The notes: a model not told the origin generated them from the letters alone. A stretch of DNA of 61,029 nucleotides from Myxococcales bacterium (GCA_016706545.1 JADJJK010000060.1:1-61029); one strand, 5' to 3'. Positions 1 through 10,467 are shown, counted from the stretch's first letter. Numbers and translations are program-made.

Positions 1-900
1 TGGTCCACGATGCAGCGCGCGCTGGATCACTGGGAAGACGCCGAGCCAGCGCTGCGCCAGCTCGCCGCCGAGCTGGACAGCGGCGGCCTGGATGGGTTGC
101 CGCTGGAGCCCAAGCGGCTCGCCGCGCCGCTGCCGCGCACCTACGAGTGGGTGGATGGCTCCGCGTACCTGAACCACGTCATCCTCGTGCGCAAGGCGCG
201 CGGCGCCGAGCCCCCGCCCACCCTCACCACCGATCCGCTGGTGTATCAGGGCGGCGGCAGCGACCTCCTGGGCCCGCGCGACGCCATCGGGCTCGCCGAT
301 CCGGCCTGGGGCCTCGACTACGAGTCCGAGGTCTGCGTGATCCTCGGCGACGTGCCGCAGGGCACCACCGCCGCCGACGCCGGCCGCTACGTCCGGCTGG
401 TGACCATCTGCAACGACTGCACGCTGCGGCACCTGGTGCCAGCCGAGCTGGCCAAGGGGTTTGGCTTCTTCCAGAGCAAGCCCGCCACCGCCTTCGCGCC
501 GTTCGCCGTCACGCCCGATGAGCTCGGCGCGGCGTGGCACGGCGGGCGCGCGCACCTCGAGGTGCGCTCCACCTACAACGGCGAGGTCATCGGCCGGTGC
601 CAGGCCGGGCCGGAGATGCACTTCTCGTTTCATGATCTCATCGCTCACATCGCCAAGACGCGCCGGTTTGGCGCGGGCTCCATCCTGGGCAGCGGCACGG
701 TGTCCAACGCCGAGCGCAGCCGCGGCATCTCGTGCCTGGCGGAGATCCGCATGATCGAGACCATCGAGCAGGGCGCCCCCAAGACCCCGTTCATGAAGCA
801 CGGCGACACCATCCGCGTCGAGGCGCTCCTCGACGATGGCACCAGCCCGTTTGGCGCCATCGAGCAGGTGGTGACGCCGCTCGTCGAGCCCGCCGCGTGA
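1..900 (+). CDS. Fumarylacetoacetate hydrolase family protein (5' partial)
   Basis: Last step of tyrosine/homogentisate catabolism: hydrolysis of fumarylacetoacetate to fumarate and acetoacetate. The frame is open from base 1; the first internal ATG is at 10, but family members carry about 30 more N-terminal residues, so the true start probably lies off the window. Family motifs visible: GSAYLNHVILVRKARGAE, the acidic metal-binding stretch DYESEVCVILGDV, AKGFGFFQSKPATAF and GAGSILGSGTVSN. It is followed 42 bp later by maleylacetoacetate isomerase and then hpd and hmgA, which fits the pathway. The compact bacterial FAH form is also used on related acylpyruvates, so the exact substrate rests on context. 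Confidence 0.88.
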   Translation, partial: WSTMQRALDHWEDAEPALRQLAAELDSGGLDGLPLEPKRLAAPLPRTYEWVDGSAYLNHVILVRKARGAEPPPTLTTDPLVYQGGGSDLLGPRDAIGLADPAWGLDYESEVCVILGDVPQGTTAADAGRYVRLVTICNDCTLRHLVPAELAKGFGFFQSKPATAFAPFAVTPDELGAAWHGGRAHLEVRSTYNGEVIGRCQAGPEMHFSFHDLIAHIAKTRRFGAGSILGSGTVSNAERSRGISCLAEIRMIETIEQGAPKTPFMKHGDTIRVEALLDDGTSPFGAIEQVVTPLVEPAA

Positions 901-942
901 TCCCGCTGGTCCCGCCAGCCCATGCCCTCGCTCGAGGACCCC

Positions 943-1617
943 ATGTCTGAGCCCGCGCTCATCCTCCACAACTACTGGCGCAGCTCCGCGAGCTATCGGG
1001 TGCGCATCGCGCTGGGGCTCAAGGGGCTGGCCTATCGCTACCAGCTCGTCCACATCATCAAGGATGGCGGACAGCAGAAGCTCCCGGCGTACCGGAGCAA
1101 GAACCCGATGGCGCAGGTGCCCACGCTCGAGGTCGTCGAGGCGGTGGACGCGGGGGCGGCCCCGGTGCATCGCTTCTTGCCGCAGTCTCTGCCCATCATC
1201 GAGTACCTGGAGGAGCGGTGGCCGACGCCGCCGCTGCTCCCGGCCGATCCGTACCTGCGCGCCCGCACGCGCGCCCTGGCCGAGCTGGTGAACTCCGGCA
1301 TTCAGCCGCTGCAGAACCTCTCCACCACGCGCAAGCTGGTGGAGCTGGGCGGAGACGAGAAGGCGTGGCTGGCCACGTTCATCGGCGACGGGCTGGCGGC
1401 CTTCGCCGCCAGCGCGGACGACACCCGCGGTCGCTTCTGCGTCGGCGATTCGCCCTCCATCGCAGATTGCTTTCTCATCCCGCAGCTCTACTCGGCGCGT
1501 CGCTTTGGCATCCCCTATGCGCAGCACGCCTCGCTGGTGGAGATCGAGCAGGCCTGCGCCGAGCTGCCGGCGTTCGCCGCCGCCCTCCCCGAGAAGCAGC
1601 CCGACGCGGTCCCGTGA
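943..1617 (+). CDS. maiA: Maleylacetoacetate isomerase (zeta-class GST)
   Basis: Glutathione-dependent cis-trans isomerisation of maleylacetoacetate to fumarylacetoacetate. The 224-residue product has a thioredoxin-fold N-terminus with the zeta-class signature YWRSSASYRVRIALGLKG (about residues 10-27), then NPMAQVPTLE, SLPIIEYLEERWP and a helical C-terminal GST domain containing FCVGDSPSIADCFLIPQLY. I chose ATG 943 because the zeta motif normally begins within about ten residues of the start; an in-frame ATG at 922 would add seven residues. It sits between the FAH gene and hpd on the same strand. Confidence 0.92.
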   Translation: MSEPALILHNYWRSSASYRVRIALGLKGLAYRYQLVHIIKDGGQQKLPAYRSKNPMAQVPTLEVVEAVDAGAAPVHRFLPQSLPIIEYLEERWPTPPLLPADPYLRARTRALAELVNSGIQPLQNLSTTRKLVELGGDEKAWLATFIGDGLAAFAASADDTRGRFCVGDSPSIADCFLIPQLYSARRFGIPYAQHASLVEIEQACAELPAFAAALPEKQPDAVP

Positions 1618-1723
1618 CGTCGCGCCGCGCGCTCGCGCCACCGCCCCCGCGGCCCCACCCCAGTTGCCCGCTTGACCCGGACAAACCCGGCTGCCCTGGC
1701 AGCCTCGATAGATAGGATCTCTC

Positions 1724-2871
<1,148 letters not shown>

Positions 2872-2872
<1 letters not shown>

Positions 2873-4023
2873 TGCTCGACCGGATGGTGGCTGGCGAGGT
2901 GCCAGCCAAGCACCACACCCAGCTCCGCGGCCCCGGCGGCGAGCTGCGCTACGAGGAGTGCTTCACCCGCGATGGGTTCGATGGTCCCTACACCATCCTC
3001 TATCACCAGTTCCGGCCGCAGACCCAGACCCTGGCGCCTGCCGCGCATGGCTGGGCGCCGCCTTCGGCCGCGGCGGATCAGCCGCTGGCCAAGCGGCACT
3101 ACGTGACCGATCGGCTGGGCGCGCGCGGCGGCGCGCAGCTCGACGCGCGAGTGGCGCTCTTGTTCAACGAGGACGTGACCAGCGGCGTCGCCTTTCCGGA
3201 CGCCGACGATCCGGTGATCTCGGTCAACGGCGATGGCGATGAGCTGATCTATGTCCACCGCGGTGACGGCCGGGTGCGCACGCCCATGGGCGAGGTGACG
3301 TTCTCCGCCGGGGACTACGTGTTCGTGCCGCGCGGCGTGCCGCATCGGTACCTCCTGTCCGGGCCGCAGACCTGGTTCTGGATGCAGCTCTCGGGTGGCT
3401 TGCACGTGCCGCGGCAGTGGCGCAACGACGTCGGCCAGCTCCGCATGGACGCGCCGTACTGCCACCGCGACTTCATCCGCCCGGTGTTCGCCGGCCCCAC
3501 CGACGACGGCGTGCGCGACCTGGTGGTCAAGCAGGGCGAGCGCTGGCACGGGTTTCGGTACCAGGACTCGCCGTTCGACGTGGTCGGCTGGGACGGCACC
3601 GTGTACCCGTGGGCGTTCCCCATCCTGAAGTTCCAGCCGCGGGTCAGCTCGGTCCACCTGCCGCCGACCTGGCACGGCACGTTCGCCGCGCGCGGCGCGC
3701 TGGTGTGCAGCTTCGTGCCGCGGCTGGTGGACTTCCATCCGGACGCCATCCCGTGCCCGTATCCGCACTCCTCCACGCACTGCGATGAGATCATCTTCTA
3801 CTGCGATGGCAACTTCACCTCGCGGCGCGGCGTGGGGCCAGGCAGCATCTCGCACCACCCGGCCGGCATCCCGCACGGGCCGCACCCCGGCTCGTACGAG
3901 CGGTCCATCGGCACCACGCGCACCGACGAGCTGGCGGTGATGCTGGACACCTTCCGGCCGCTGCGGCCGACCGCCGCGGCGCTGCCCATCGAGGACGCCG
4001 GGTATCAGCAGTCGTTTCTGTAG
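2872..4023 (+). CDS. hmgA: Homogentisate 1,2-dioxygenase
   Basis: Ring-opening dioxygenase turning homogentisate into maleylacetoacetate, linking hpd to maiA and the FAH protein in this cluster. The 383-residue cupin protein carries a metal-site region near the C-terminus, HCDEIIFYCDGNFTSRRGVG followed by GSISHHPAGIPHGPHPGSYE, which supplies the expected His and Glu ligands. It is shorter than the classical enzyme of about 430-450 residues, so it belongs to a compact branch; identity rests on the C-terminal motif plus the operon. Its ATG shares one base with the hpd stop codon. Confidence 0.9.
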
Positions 4024-4136
4024 CACGCGCGGCGCGCAGGCCGCCGCCGCCCGCGGGATTCGGTGGCGCGCGCGGCTTGCCGCCTCCGGAACACCTGGCA
4101 GGGTGTGCGGGAGACCGTGCAATCAAGGGGCCTGCC

Positions 4137-5354
4137 ATGAACAACTTCACCTTTCACAACCCGGTGCGCGTGCTGTTTGGCCGCGGCCAGATCTCCAAGC
4201 TCGCCACCGAGGTGCCGGCCGGCGCGCGGGTGCTGCTCACCGCTGGCGGCGGCAGCATCAAGGCCAACGGCGTGCTGGCGCAGGTGCGCGCCGCGCTGGC
4301 CGGGCACGACGTGCGCGAGTTCTGGGGCATCGAGCCCAACCCGCGCTACGAGACCTTGATGAAGGCGGTCGAGCTGGCGCGCGCGGACAAGGTGGACTTC
4401 TTGCTCGCGGTCGGCGGCGGCTCGGTGCTCGACGGCACCAAGTTCATCGCCGCGGCGGTGCCCTTCCCCGGGCAGGACCCGTGGGACATCGTGAGCAAGT
4501 CGGCGACCATCGAGGCCGCGCTGCCCATCGGCGCGGTCCTGACCCTGCCGGCCACCGGCTCGGAGATGAACTGCTACGCGGTGATCACGCGCGGCGAGCA
4601 CAAGCTCGACTTTGGCCATCCGCTGGTCTACCCGCGCTTCTCGGTGCTCGATCCCGAGACCACGCTGACCTTGCCGGCGCGGCAGATCGGAAACGGCATC
4701 GTCGATGCCTTCACCCACACGATGGAGCAGTACCTGACGTACCCGGCCGGCGCGCCGCTGCAGGATCGCCTCGCCGAGAGCGTCCTGCGCACGCTGATCG
4801 AGGTGGGCCCGCTGACCTACGCGGACCCCACCGACTACGACGCGCGCGCCAACCTCATGTGGGCGGCGACCATGGCGCTCAACGGCGTCATCTCGGTGGG
4901 CGTGCCGCAGGACTGGGCCACCCACGCGGTGGGCCACGTCTTGACCGCGCTGCACGGCATCGACCACGCGCGCACGCTCGGCGTGGTGCTGCCGGCCATG
5001 CTCTCGGTGCGCCGCGCCGGCAAGCGCGAGAAGCTCCTGCAGTACGCCGAGCGCGTGTGGGACCTGCGCCCTGGCGCGAGCGACGCGAGCGGCACGAGCA
5101 GCGCGAGCGGCGGCGACGCGGGCAGCGGCGGCGGCGCCCTCAGCGACGACGCGCGCATCGACCTCGCCCTCGCCCGCACCTGCGCCTTCTTCGAGTCCGT
5201 GGGCGTGCCCACCCGCCTGTCCGCCTACGGCATCGCCGCCGAGGGCATCCCCGCCATCCTCGACAACCTCGGCGCGCGCGGCCCGCTCGCCCTGGGCGAG
5301 CGCAAGGACGTCACCCGCGCGGTCGTGCAGGACGTCTTGCAGGCGGCGTTGTAG
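4137..5354 (+). CDS. Iron-containing alcohol dehydrogenase (YqhD/BDH type)
   Basis: NAD(P)-dependent reduction of aldehydes or oxidation of alcohols. The 405-residue protein begins MNNFTFHNPVRVLFGRGQI, typical of YqhD/butanol dehydrogenases. Visible are the nucleotide site GGGSVLDGTKF (about residue 97), GAVLTLPATGSEMN, and the metal ligands in GIVDAFTHTMEQYL and VGHVLTALHGIDHA. A low-complexity Gly/Ser/Ala insertion lies near residues 315-340 (nt about 5075-5150). The ATG at 4137 fits the family start better than an in-frame ATG at 4077. It lies 113 bp after hmgA; a role in the same pathway is not implied. Confidence 0.9.
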   Translation: MNNFTFHNPVRVLFGRGQISKLATEVPAGARVLLTAGGGSIKANGVLAQVRAALAGHDVREFWGIEPNPRYETLMKAVELARADKVDFLLAVGGGSVLDGTKFIAAAVPFPGQDPWDIVSKSATIEAALPIGAVLTLPATGSEMNCYAVITRGEHKLDFGHPLVYPRFSVLDPETTLTLPARQIGNGIVDAFTHTMEQYLTYPAGAPLQDRLAESVLRTLIEVGPLTYADPTDYDARANLMWAATMALNGVISVGVPQDWATHAVGHVLTALHGIDHARTLGVVLPAMLSVRRAGKREKLLQYAERVWDLRPGASDASGTSSASGGDAGSGGGALSDDARIDLALARTCAFFESVGVPTRLSAYGIAAEGIPAILDNLGARGPLALGERKDVTRAVVQDVLQAAL

Positions 5355-6041
5355 CGCAGGCGAGGCAAAAGACGGCGAGCTGCCGTGAGCGCCGGGCGGC
5401 CCCGGGCGCGGCGCGGTGGCGGCGGTCGGCGGCGCGGTGGGCCCCGCCGACGTTTCGGGTCGCCGGGTCGGTGGCGCCGCGCGTGTGGGGGGGGCGGCGG
5501 CAAGCGCGGGCGCGACGCCCTGTCCCGGGGCGGTAGGGGCGGCCGCCTGCGCCGGATCCGAACCTGCGCACGCCGACCGACCCGTCCTCTCGGCGACCCG
5601 GTCGAGCGGCCTCTGGGCGGCGAGGCTTTCACCGGACCCCCGTTTGGGGGGGGAGGCCCTCGCCGGTCGTGCCGGCAGGAGCAGCTACTGCTGCCTCCCA
5701 CCCACCGCCGGGGAGTGGAGGCGAACGCCGCGGCGCGCCGCCGGCGGGGGGCGGGGGGGGGGGGGTCCGCGCCGGCGGCGCGGGGGGGGGGCGGCGCGGG
5801 GGGGGGGGGCCGGGGGCGGGGGGGGGGGGCTGGCGGCAACAAGCTGAGGACACTGGCGGTCATCGGGGCCTGCCGGATGGCTGCCAGTCGCTGCAGACCT
5901 GGCTGCAGCGGGCGCGCGCGGCGCTGGGCGGAGCGCCAGAGTAACCAGCGGCAAAAGACGCCGAGCGCCGCGCGGCTTGCAGGCTCGCGCGGCGAAGAAG
6001 AGCAGGATCGCGAGAGAGCCGCAGGCCGCTCTCCGGGAATC
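5355..6041. other. G-rich low-complexity intergenic island
   Basis: This 687-bp stretch between convergent genes has no credible coding sequence: open frames on both strands translate to Gly/Arg/Pro-rich strings. It holds homopolymer G tracts of 13 (5753-5765), 10 (5782-5791), 12 (5798-5809) and 12 (5818-5829) bases. It is bounded by a near-identical 17-bp direct repeat at 5364-5380 and 5950-5966 (one mismatch, core GGCAAAAGACG). Confidence 0.7.
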
Positions 6042-6458
6042 TCAGAGCACGTAGATCCAGAGCAGGTACAGCGTCCCCATGGCGATGGCGAACAGGCCCA
6101 GCACGCCCTGGTAGGCGGCGAGCTTGAGCCGCAGCGCCTGGCCGCGCGCCTCCGCGGCGGGGCTCCGGCCCAGGGCGTACTTGGTGATGAGGCCAAAGCC
6201 CAGCAAGAAGCCCACGAGCAGGTCGGCCAGGCCGGTAACGAGCCAGAAGACCCACAGCACCGGGGCCGCCTTGATCAGGCCCATGCCGGTGACGGCACCC
6301 AGGGTTTCCTTGATACCCCAGATGAACATCACGATGCCGATCCAGCCCTGATAGGGCGTCAGCTTGTCGATCAGCTCTTTGGCGTTGGGCTTGCGGCCGA
6401 TGATGAGACCAGAAGCGGCGAGGATGCCGCCCGCGATAGTGATGAGACTTGCCAGCAT
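6042..6458 (-). CDS. Small integral membrane protein, unknown function
   Basis: This 138-residue hydrophobic protein has about four membrane segments (residues 1-22, 37-58, 63-92, 112-135). Two of them repeat a pattern: PYQGWIGIVMFIWG and AYQGVLGLFAIAMG, suggesting an internal duplication. I do not recognise a family. It is transcribed divergently from the FHA-sigma54 activator, with 124 bp between the starts, so that gap should carry both promoters. Confidence 0.65.
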   Translation of the reverse strand: MLASLITIAGGILAASGLIIGRKPNAKELIDKLTPYQGWIGIVMFIWGIKETLGAVTGMGLIKAAPVLWVFWLVTGLADLLVGFLLGFGLITKYALGRSPAAEARGQALRLKLAAYQGVLGLFAIAMGTLYLLWIYVL

Positions 6459-6582
6459 TGTCGTGACTCCAAGAAGGTGTGCTGGGTCCCTTGAGCAAGG
6501 GGCGGGCCAGATGTAAGTCTTTGTGTTCGCTAGGGCAGGGCGATATCCTTCTACGCAACCCTTTGCGCGATCGAGCAGCTAG

Positions 6583-8301
6583 ATGACGTACCCGCTGGAT
6601 GGCACCACGATCAAGGAACAGGGCAACCCTGTCCTGCAGATGCGCACGGCGCTCATCCTCTATCACCGGGATGGCGCGATGATCGTCCAGATCTCGAAGG
6701 GCAAGACCGTGGTGGTTGGGCGGGCTCCACCGTCGGACGTGGTGATCGCGGAGCTGGGGTTGTCGCGGCAACACGCGCGCTTCACCTGGGGCGACGACGG
6801 CATCTGGGTGGAAGACCTGGGCAGCACCAACGGCACCAAGAAGAACGGCGAGCCGATCACGCGAGCGACCCTGGCCTATGGCGACGAGCTGGCGGTGGGT
6901 CCCGTCATCGTGGCGCTGCACGCGGTGGCGCCAACCGACGATGAGCTGCGTGGGTTCGACGGCCACGACCGGTTCGTGGCGGCGCTGGCGGAGGAGGTCA
7001 CGCGCGCGCGGACCTTTCAGCGACCGTTGACGCTGATGATGGTGCGCGCGGCCAACGCCAAGGAAGGACACGTCAGCCGCTGGGCGCCGCGGCTGCGGGC
7101 GCGGCTCCGGCCGGTGGACCGCGTGGGGATCTACGGCCCGTCCGCCGTGCTGGTCTCGCTTCCGGAGACCACTCCCGACGCGGTGCATGGCCTGGTCGGG
7201 GAGCTGACCTCCGGAACGCCGCCCTTGACCTGCCGCGCGGTCGGCTTCCCTGGCGATGGGGGCTCGGTGGAGGAGCTGATCGCCGCGCTGCAGGTCGCCA
7301 CCAGCGCCAGCCGCCCGGTGCCGTCCAGCTCGGATTCTGCCGGCGTGGTGGTCAAGAGCGCGGCGATGAAGCAGGTCATGTCGGCGGTGAAGCGGGTGGC
7401 CGCCTCCACCATCGCGGTGCTGATCCAGGGCGAGACTGGCACCGGCAAGGAGGTGCTTGCCCGGGCGATCCACGAGGCTGGCCCGCGCAAGAAGAAGCCG
7501 CTGCGTTGCATCAACTGCGCCGCCATCCCGGGCATGCTGATCGAGAGCGTGCTGTTTGGCCACGAGCAAGGCGCGTTCACCAGCGCGGACAAATCGGCGC
7601 GAGGCCTGTTCGAACAGGCCGACGGCGGCACCGTGCTGCTCGACGAGATCGGCGAGCTCGCGGCGCCGGCGCAGGCCGCGCTCTTGCGGGTGCTCGAGAC
7701 CAAGAAGGTGACGCGGGTCGGTGGCGACCGCGAGATCGATGTCGACGTGCGGGTGATCGCGGCCACCCACCGCGATCTGGAGACCATGGTGGAGTCTGGC
7801 CGCTTCCGGGCGGACCTGCTGTACCGGCTCAACCCGATGACGCTGCACATCCCGCCGCTGCGCGAGCGCGTGGAGGAGATCCGCCCGCTGGCAGAGCGCT
7901 TCCTCAAGGAGGCCAACAAGCAGGCCGGCACCCAGGTCCGCGCCTTCGAGCCGCAGGCGCTGGAGGCGCTGGAGCGCTATCCTTGGCCGGGCAACGTGCG
8001 GGAGCTGCGCAACGTGATCGATCGCGCGGTGGTGCTGGCCGAGGGCCCCGCGATCACGCTCGCCGAGCTGACCGAGCGGGTGCGCGGCACCTCGGCGGTG
8101 GCGCCGCCGGTGAGCGAAGGCGAGCTGCCGGCCGGCGACTACAAGGACCACGTGCGCCGCTACGAGGTGGACCTGATCCTAAAGACGCTGCGGGCCCACG
8201 GCGGAAACCAGACAGAGGCGGCCAAGGCGCTGCAGATGCCGCTGCGCACGCTGGTCCACAAGATCCAGACCTACGGGATCCGCAAGACCTTCGATCGCTG
8301 A
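6583..8301 (+). CDS. FHA domain-containing sigma-54-dependent transcriptional activator
   Basis: A 572-residue enhancer-binding protein. Domain order: FHA domain at about residues 40-115, with GRAPPSD, LSRQHA and LGSTNGTKKNG, which binds phosphothreonine; a middle region (about 125-245) of uncertain fold; AAA+ domain with Walker A GETGTGKE (about 283), the sigma-54 contact loop GAFTSA (about 330), Walker B LLDEIGE and PWPGNVREL; and a Fis-type helix-turn-helix at the end (GGNQTEAAKALQMPLRTL). There is no receiver domain, so it is probably controlled through Ser/Thr phosphorylation, a common myxobacterial arrangement. The loop reads GAFTSA rather than GAFTGA. Confidence 0.93.
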   Translation: MTYPLDGTTIKEQGNPVLQMRTALILYHRDGAMIVQISKGKTVVVGRAPPSDVVIAELGLSRQHARFTWGDDGIWVEDLGSTNGTKKNGEPITRATLAYGDELAVGPVIVALHAVAPTDDELRGFDGHDRFVAALAEEVTRARTFQRPLTLMMVRAANAKEGHVSRWAPRLRARLRPVDRVGIYGPSAVLVSLPETTPDAVHGLVGELTSGTPPLTCRAVGFPGDGGSVEELIAALQVATSASRPVPSSSDSAGVVVKSAAMKQVMSAVKRVAASTIAVLIQGETGTGKEVLARAIHEAGPRKKKPLRCINCAAIPGMLIESVLFGHEQGAFTSADKSARGLFEQADGGTVLLDEIGELAAPAQAALLRVLETKKVTRVGGDREIDVDVRVIAATHRDLETMVESGRFRADLLYRLNPMTLHIPPLRERVEEIRPLAERFLKEANKQAGTQVRAFEPQALEALERYPWPGNVRELRNVIDRAVVLAEGPAITLAELTERVRGTSAVAPPVSEGELPAGDYKDHVRRYEVDLILKTLRAHGGNQTEAAKALQMPLRTLVHKIQTYGIRKTFDR

Positions 8302-8347
8302 GCGCCGCCGCAGGCGCGGCGCGGACGCAGCGTGGGCCACGCTGCGC

Positions 8348-8403
8348 GCCGCCGGGCGTGAGCCGCCGGGCGTGAGCCGCCGGGCGTGAGCCGCCGGGCG
8401 CGA
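8348..8403. repeat. 14-bp tandem repeat, four copies
   Basis: The unit GCCGCCGGGCGTGA occurs at 8348-8361, 8362-8375 and 8376-8389 perfectly, and at 8390-8403 with one change (GCGCGA ending). It lies between the convergent ends of the sigma-54 activator and the EEP-family gene. Confidence 0.9.
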
Positions 8404-8429
8404 GCCCCAGGCGCGAGCATCGCCCCTGC

Positions 8430-9455
8430 TCAGCGCGGCGGGCGCTCGACGTCGGCCCAGAGCAGGTAGTGGTCGCTGCCGCGCTGGGCGCCAGTGCCGA
8501 CCCGCAGGAAGCGAAGCTCGGGGCCTGCCAGGATCCGGTCGATGCGCATCCAGGCAAAGCGCCGGCCCACCGGGAAGGTGTAGCCAAAGCCGCGGCCCAC
8601 CGCGGCGAAGGCGTCCTGCCATTGGCCGAGCGAGTCCGCTAAGATGCGGCTTAGCTGCGGCAGGTTGGTGTCGCCCGCGATCACCACGGGGTGGGCGGAG
8701 GCGCGCGCCATCTGGGCGATGGCCTGGGCCTGGCGGCGGCGCAGCTCCGTGTTGCTGGAGATATCGGCGCGGTCGTCGCTGCCGCCGCCTCGGACCGCGC
8801 CGCGCACCGCCTCGAGCGCGTCGCGCGGCGAGATCGGGTGGATGTTGAACACGTCGAGCTTGCCCAGCGGCGTGTCCACGGTGACCCGGACAAAGCGCGG
8901 CGAGCGCTCAGCGTCGCCCAGCGGGATCTTGGGCGGCTCCACGAGATCCGAGAGCGGATACTCGCTGGCGATGAAGAACTGCGTCGAGGTCAGCGTGTGA
9001 AAGCCGGGCAGCGCGGCGGCCACAGCGTCGTTGACGTGCGGCTCTGACTCCTGCAGCAAGACCAGATCGGGTTGCGCCGCTGCCAGCTCCCGCACCAGCT
9101 CTGCGACCGAGCGACGGCCGCTGCCCGCGTTGAAGGTGAGGACGCGCATGCGCGGCGCCCCCGGCGTCTGAGGAGCGGGCCCCGACAGCACCAGCCCCAT
9201 CACCTCGAACAGCACCAGCGCCGCGGCGCCCGCTTGCACCAGCAGCAAGCGCCGCGGGCCAAAGAGCAGGAGCGGCAGCGCCACCACACCCAGCACCAGC
9301 AGCAAGATCAGGTGAGGCGCGTAGAGCAGGGCGCCGGAGATCCAGAAATCCTCGCCAAGGAACCTCAGCGCGGCCCAGTACAGCACCACCAGCCCGACGC
9401 TGGCGCCGGAGGCCAGGCCAGCCAACCTACGGAAGCGGGGAGTCAACTCGTTCAT
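8430..9455 (-). CDS. Endonuclease/exonuclease/phosphatase family protein, membrane-anchored
   Basis: The 341-residue protein has three N-terminal membrane helices (about residues 12-30, 40-62, 66-95), then an EEP metallohydrolase domain with LTFNAGSGRR, LLQESEPHV (catalytic Glu), FNIHPISPRD, VIAGDTNLP, RIDRIL and the final SDHYLLWADV. The arrangement is that of EndA/YafD-like proteins that place the catalytic domain outside the membrane; substrate could be DNA, a phosphodiester or a lipid phosphate. It converges on the sigma-54 activator and diverges from the GNAT gene. Confidence 0.85.
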   Translation of the reverse strand: MNELTPRFRRLAGLASGASVGLVVLYWAALRFLGEDFWISGALLYAPHLILLLVLGVVALPLLLFGPRRLLLVQAGAAALVLFEVMGLVLSGPAPQTPGAPRMRVLTFNAGSGRRSVAELVRELAAAQPDLVLLQESEPHVNDAVAAALPGFHTLTSTQFFIASEYPLSDLVEPPKIPLGDAERSPRFVRVTVDTPLGKLDVFNIHPISPRDALEAVRGAVRGGGSDDRADISSNTELRRRQAQAIAQMARASAHPVVIAGDTNLPQLSRILADSLGQWQDAFAAVGRGFGYTFPVGRRFAWMRIDRILAGPELRFLRVGTGAQRGSDHYLLWADVERPPR

Positions 9456-9667
9456 GGGGCCCTGCGATCAGGTAGCAGCTTCACGGCGCGGTGTCGCGTC
9501 GGCGCCAGCGTTCGCAGGCCCCCCAGTGATTCACCGGCTTCAAGAGGTTCATTTCAGCACCACCTGGTGGCGTTCTGGGGGCACCTCGGTGCCATCGGAG
9601 CGCCTGGCGCCGGCGGGCGCCGGTGGGCGCTGGCGGCCTGTGCCGGGCGGCCATGGTAGCTTGCGGC

Positions 9668-10153
9668 ATGATCCGGGTCGCCAAGCCAGAGGACGCGGAG
9701 CTGCTGCCCGCGCTGCAGCGCGCGTCGGTGCTGGCGCAGTGCGCGTCGGTGTACTCGGCGGTCCAGCTCGCCGAGTGGGCCGCGAGCTTCGTGCCCGACA
9801 GCTACCGCATCATGATGGACACCCGACAGATGCTGGTGGACGAGGTGGAGGACGGGGGCGGTCGTGTGCTGCGGGCCTTTGGCGTCATCGATGCCAGGCA
9901 CGCGCGCATCAACGCCCTGTACGTCGCGCCAGCGGCCGCCGGAAAGGGGGTGGGGCGCGCGCTGCTCGCCGCGCTGGAGGCCGCGCCCGGGGCGTCCGGA
10001 GTCGGCGAGCTGCGGCTCAGCGCCACCCTCAACGCCGTCGGCTTCTACGAGGCCCACGGCTACGAACGCTGCGGCGCCACCACGCACCGGCTGGCGTCGG
10101 GGGCCGAGCTGGCGTGCGAGAGCATGCGCAAGGTCCTGGGCTTTGGCCGCTGA
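9668..10153 (+). CDS. GNAT family N-acetyltransferase
   Basis: Predicted acetyl-CoA-dependent N-acetyltransferase of 161 residues. The start MIRVAKPEDAELL matches the usual N-terminus of the fold; in-frame ATGs at 9623 and 9653 add residues without homology. The acetyl-CoA loop is INALYVAPAAAGKGVGRALL, followed by LRLSATLNAVGFYEAHGYER, a classic GNAT C-terminal half. Substrate unknown. The 20-bp tandem array starts just after its stop codon. Confidence 0.85.
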   Translation: MIRVAKPEDAELLPALQRASVLAQCASVYSAVQLAEWAASFVPDSYRIMMDTRQMLVDEVEDGGGRVLRAFGVIDARHARINALYVAPAAAGKGVGRALLAALEAAPGASGVGELRLSATLNAVGFYEAHGYERCGATTHRLASGAELACESMRKVLGFGR

Positions 10154-10157
10154 ACCC

Positions 10158-10325
10158 GGCCTGGCGCAGGGCGCTGAGCCCTGGCGCGGGGCGCTGAGCC
10201 CGGCGCGGGGCGCTGAGCCCTGGCGCGGGGCGCTGAGCCCTGGCGCGGGGCGCTGAGCCCTGGCGCGGGGCGCTGAGCCCTGGCGCGGGGCGCTGAGCCT
10301 GGCGCGGGGCGCTGCGGCCCGGCGC
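10158..10325. repeat. 20-bp tandem repeat array
   Basis: About eight head-to-tail copies of a 20-bp unit (GGCGCTGAGCCCTGGCGCGG) with small length and base changes at the edges; the central copies between about 10180 and 10300 are nearly identical. The array begins immediately after the GNAT stop codon and is non-coding. Uniform tandem units without spacers exclude CRISPR. Confidence 0.9.
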
Positions 10326-10467
10326 GGCGACGCACGCACAGCGCTCGCAGCGTCCGCGGTGGCGGCCAGATCGCCTGGCGCAGCGACAACAGCGCCTGGC
10401 GCGCCGACAACAGCGCTGGCGAGCTTTGCGTCGCTCACCCCGGCGCGGCGGGTTTGCGGGCCGCCGC

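Noticed and set aside
1672..1718. A sigma-70 promoter before hpd (TTGACC, later TAGGAT)
   Set aside because: Spacing is far from 17 bp and no usable -10 box lies at the right distance.
5860..8151. A 763-codon open frame antisense to the FHA-sigma54 gene
   Set aside because: It is a shadow of high-GC codon bias: the product is His/Arg/Leu-rich with no domain, while the plus strand shows clear FHA, AAA+ and HTH motifs.
10158..10325. A possible CRISPR array
   Set aside because: The units are contiguous 20-mers without unique spacers, and no cas genes are nearby.
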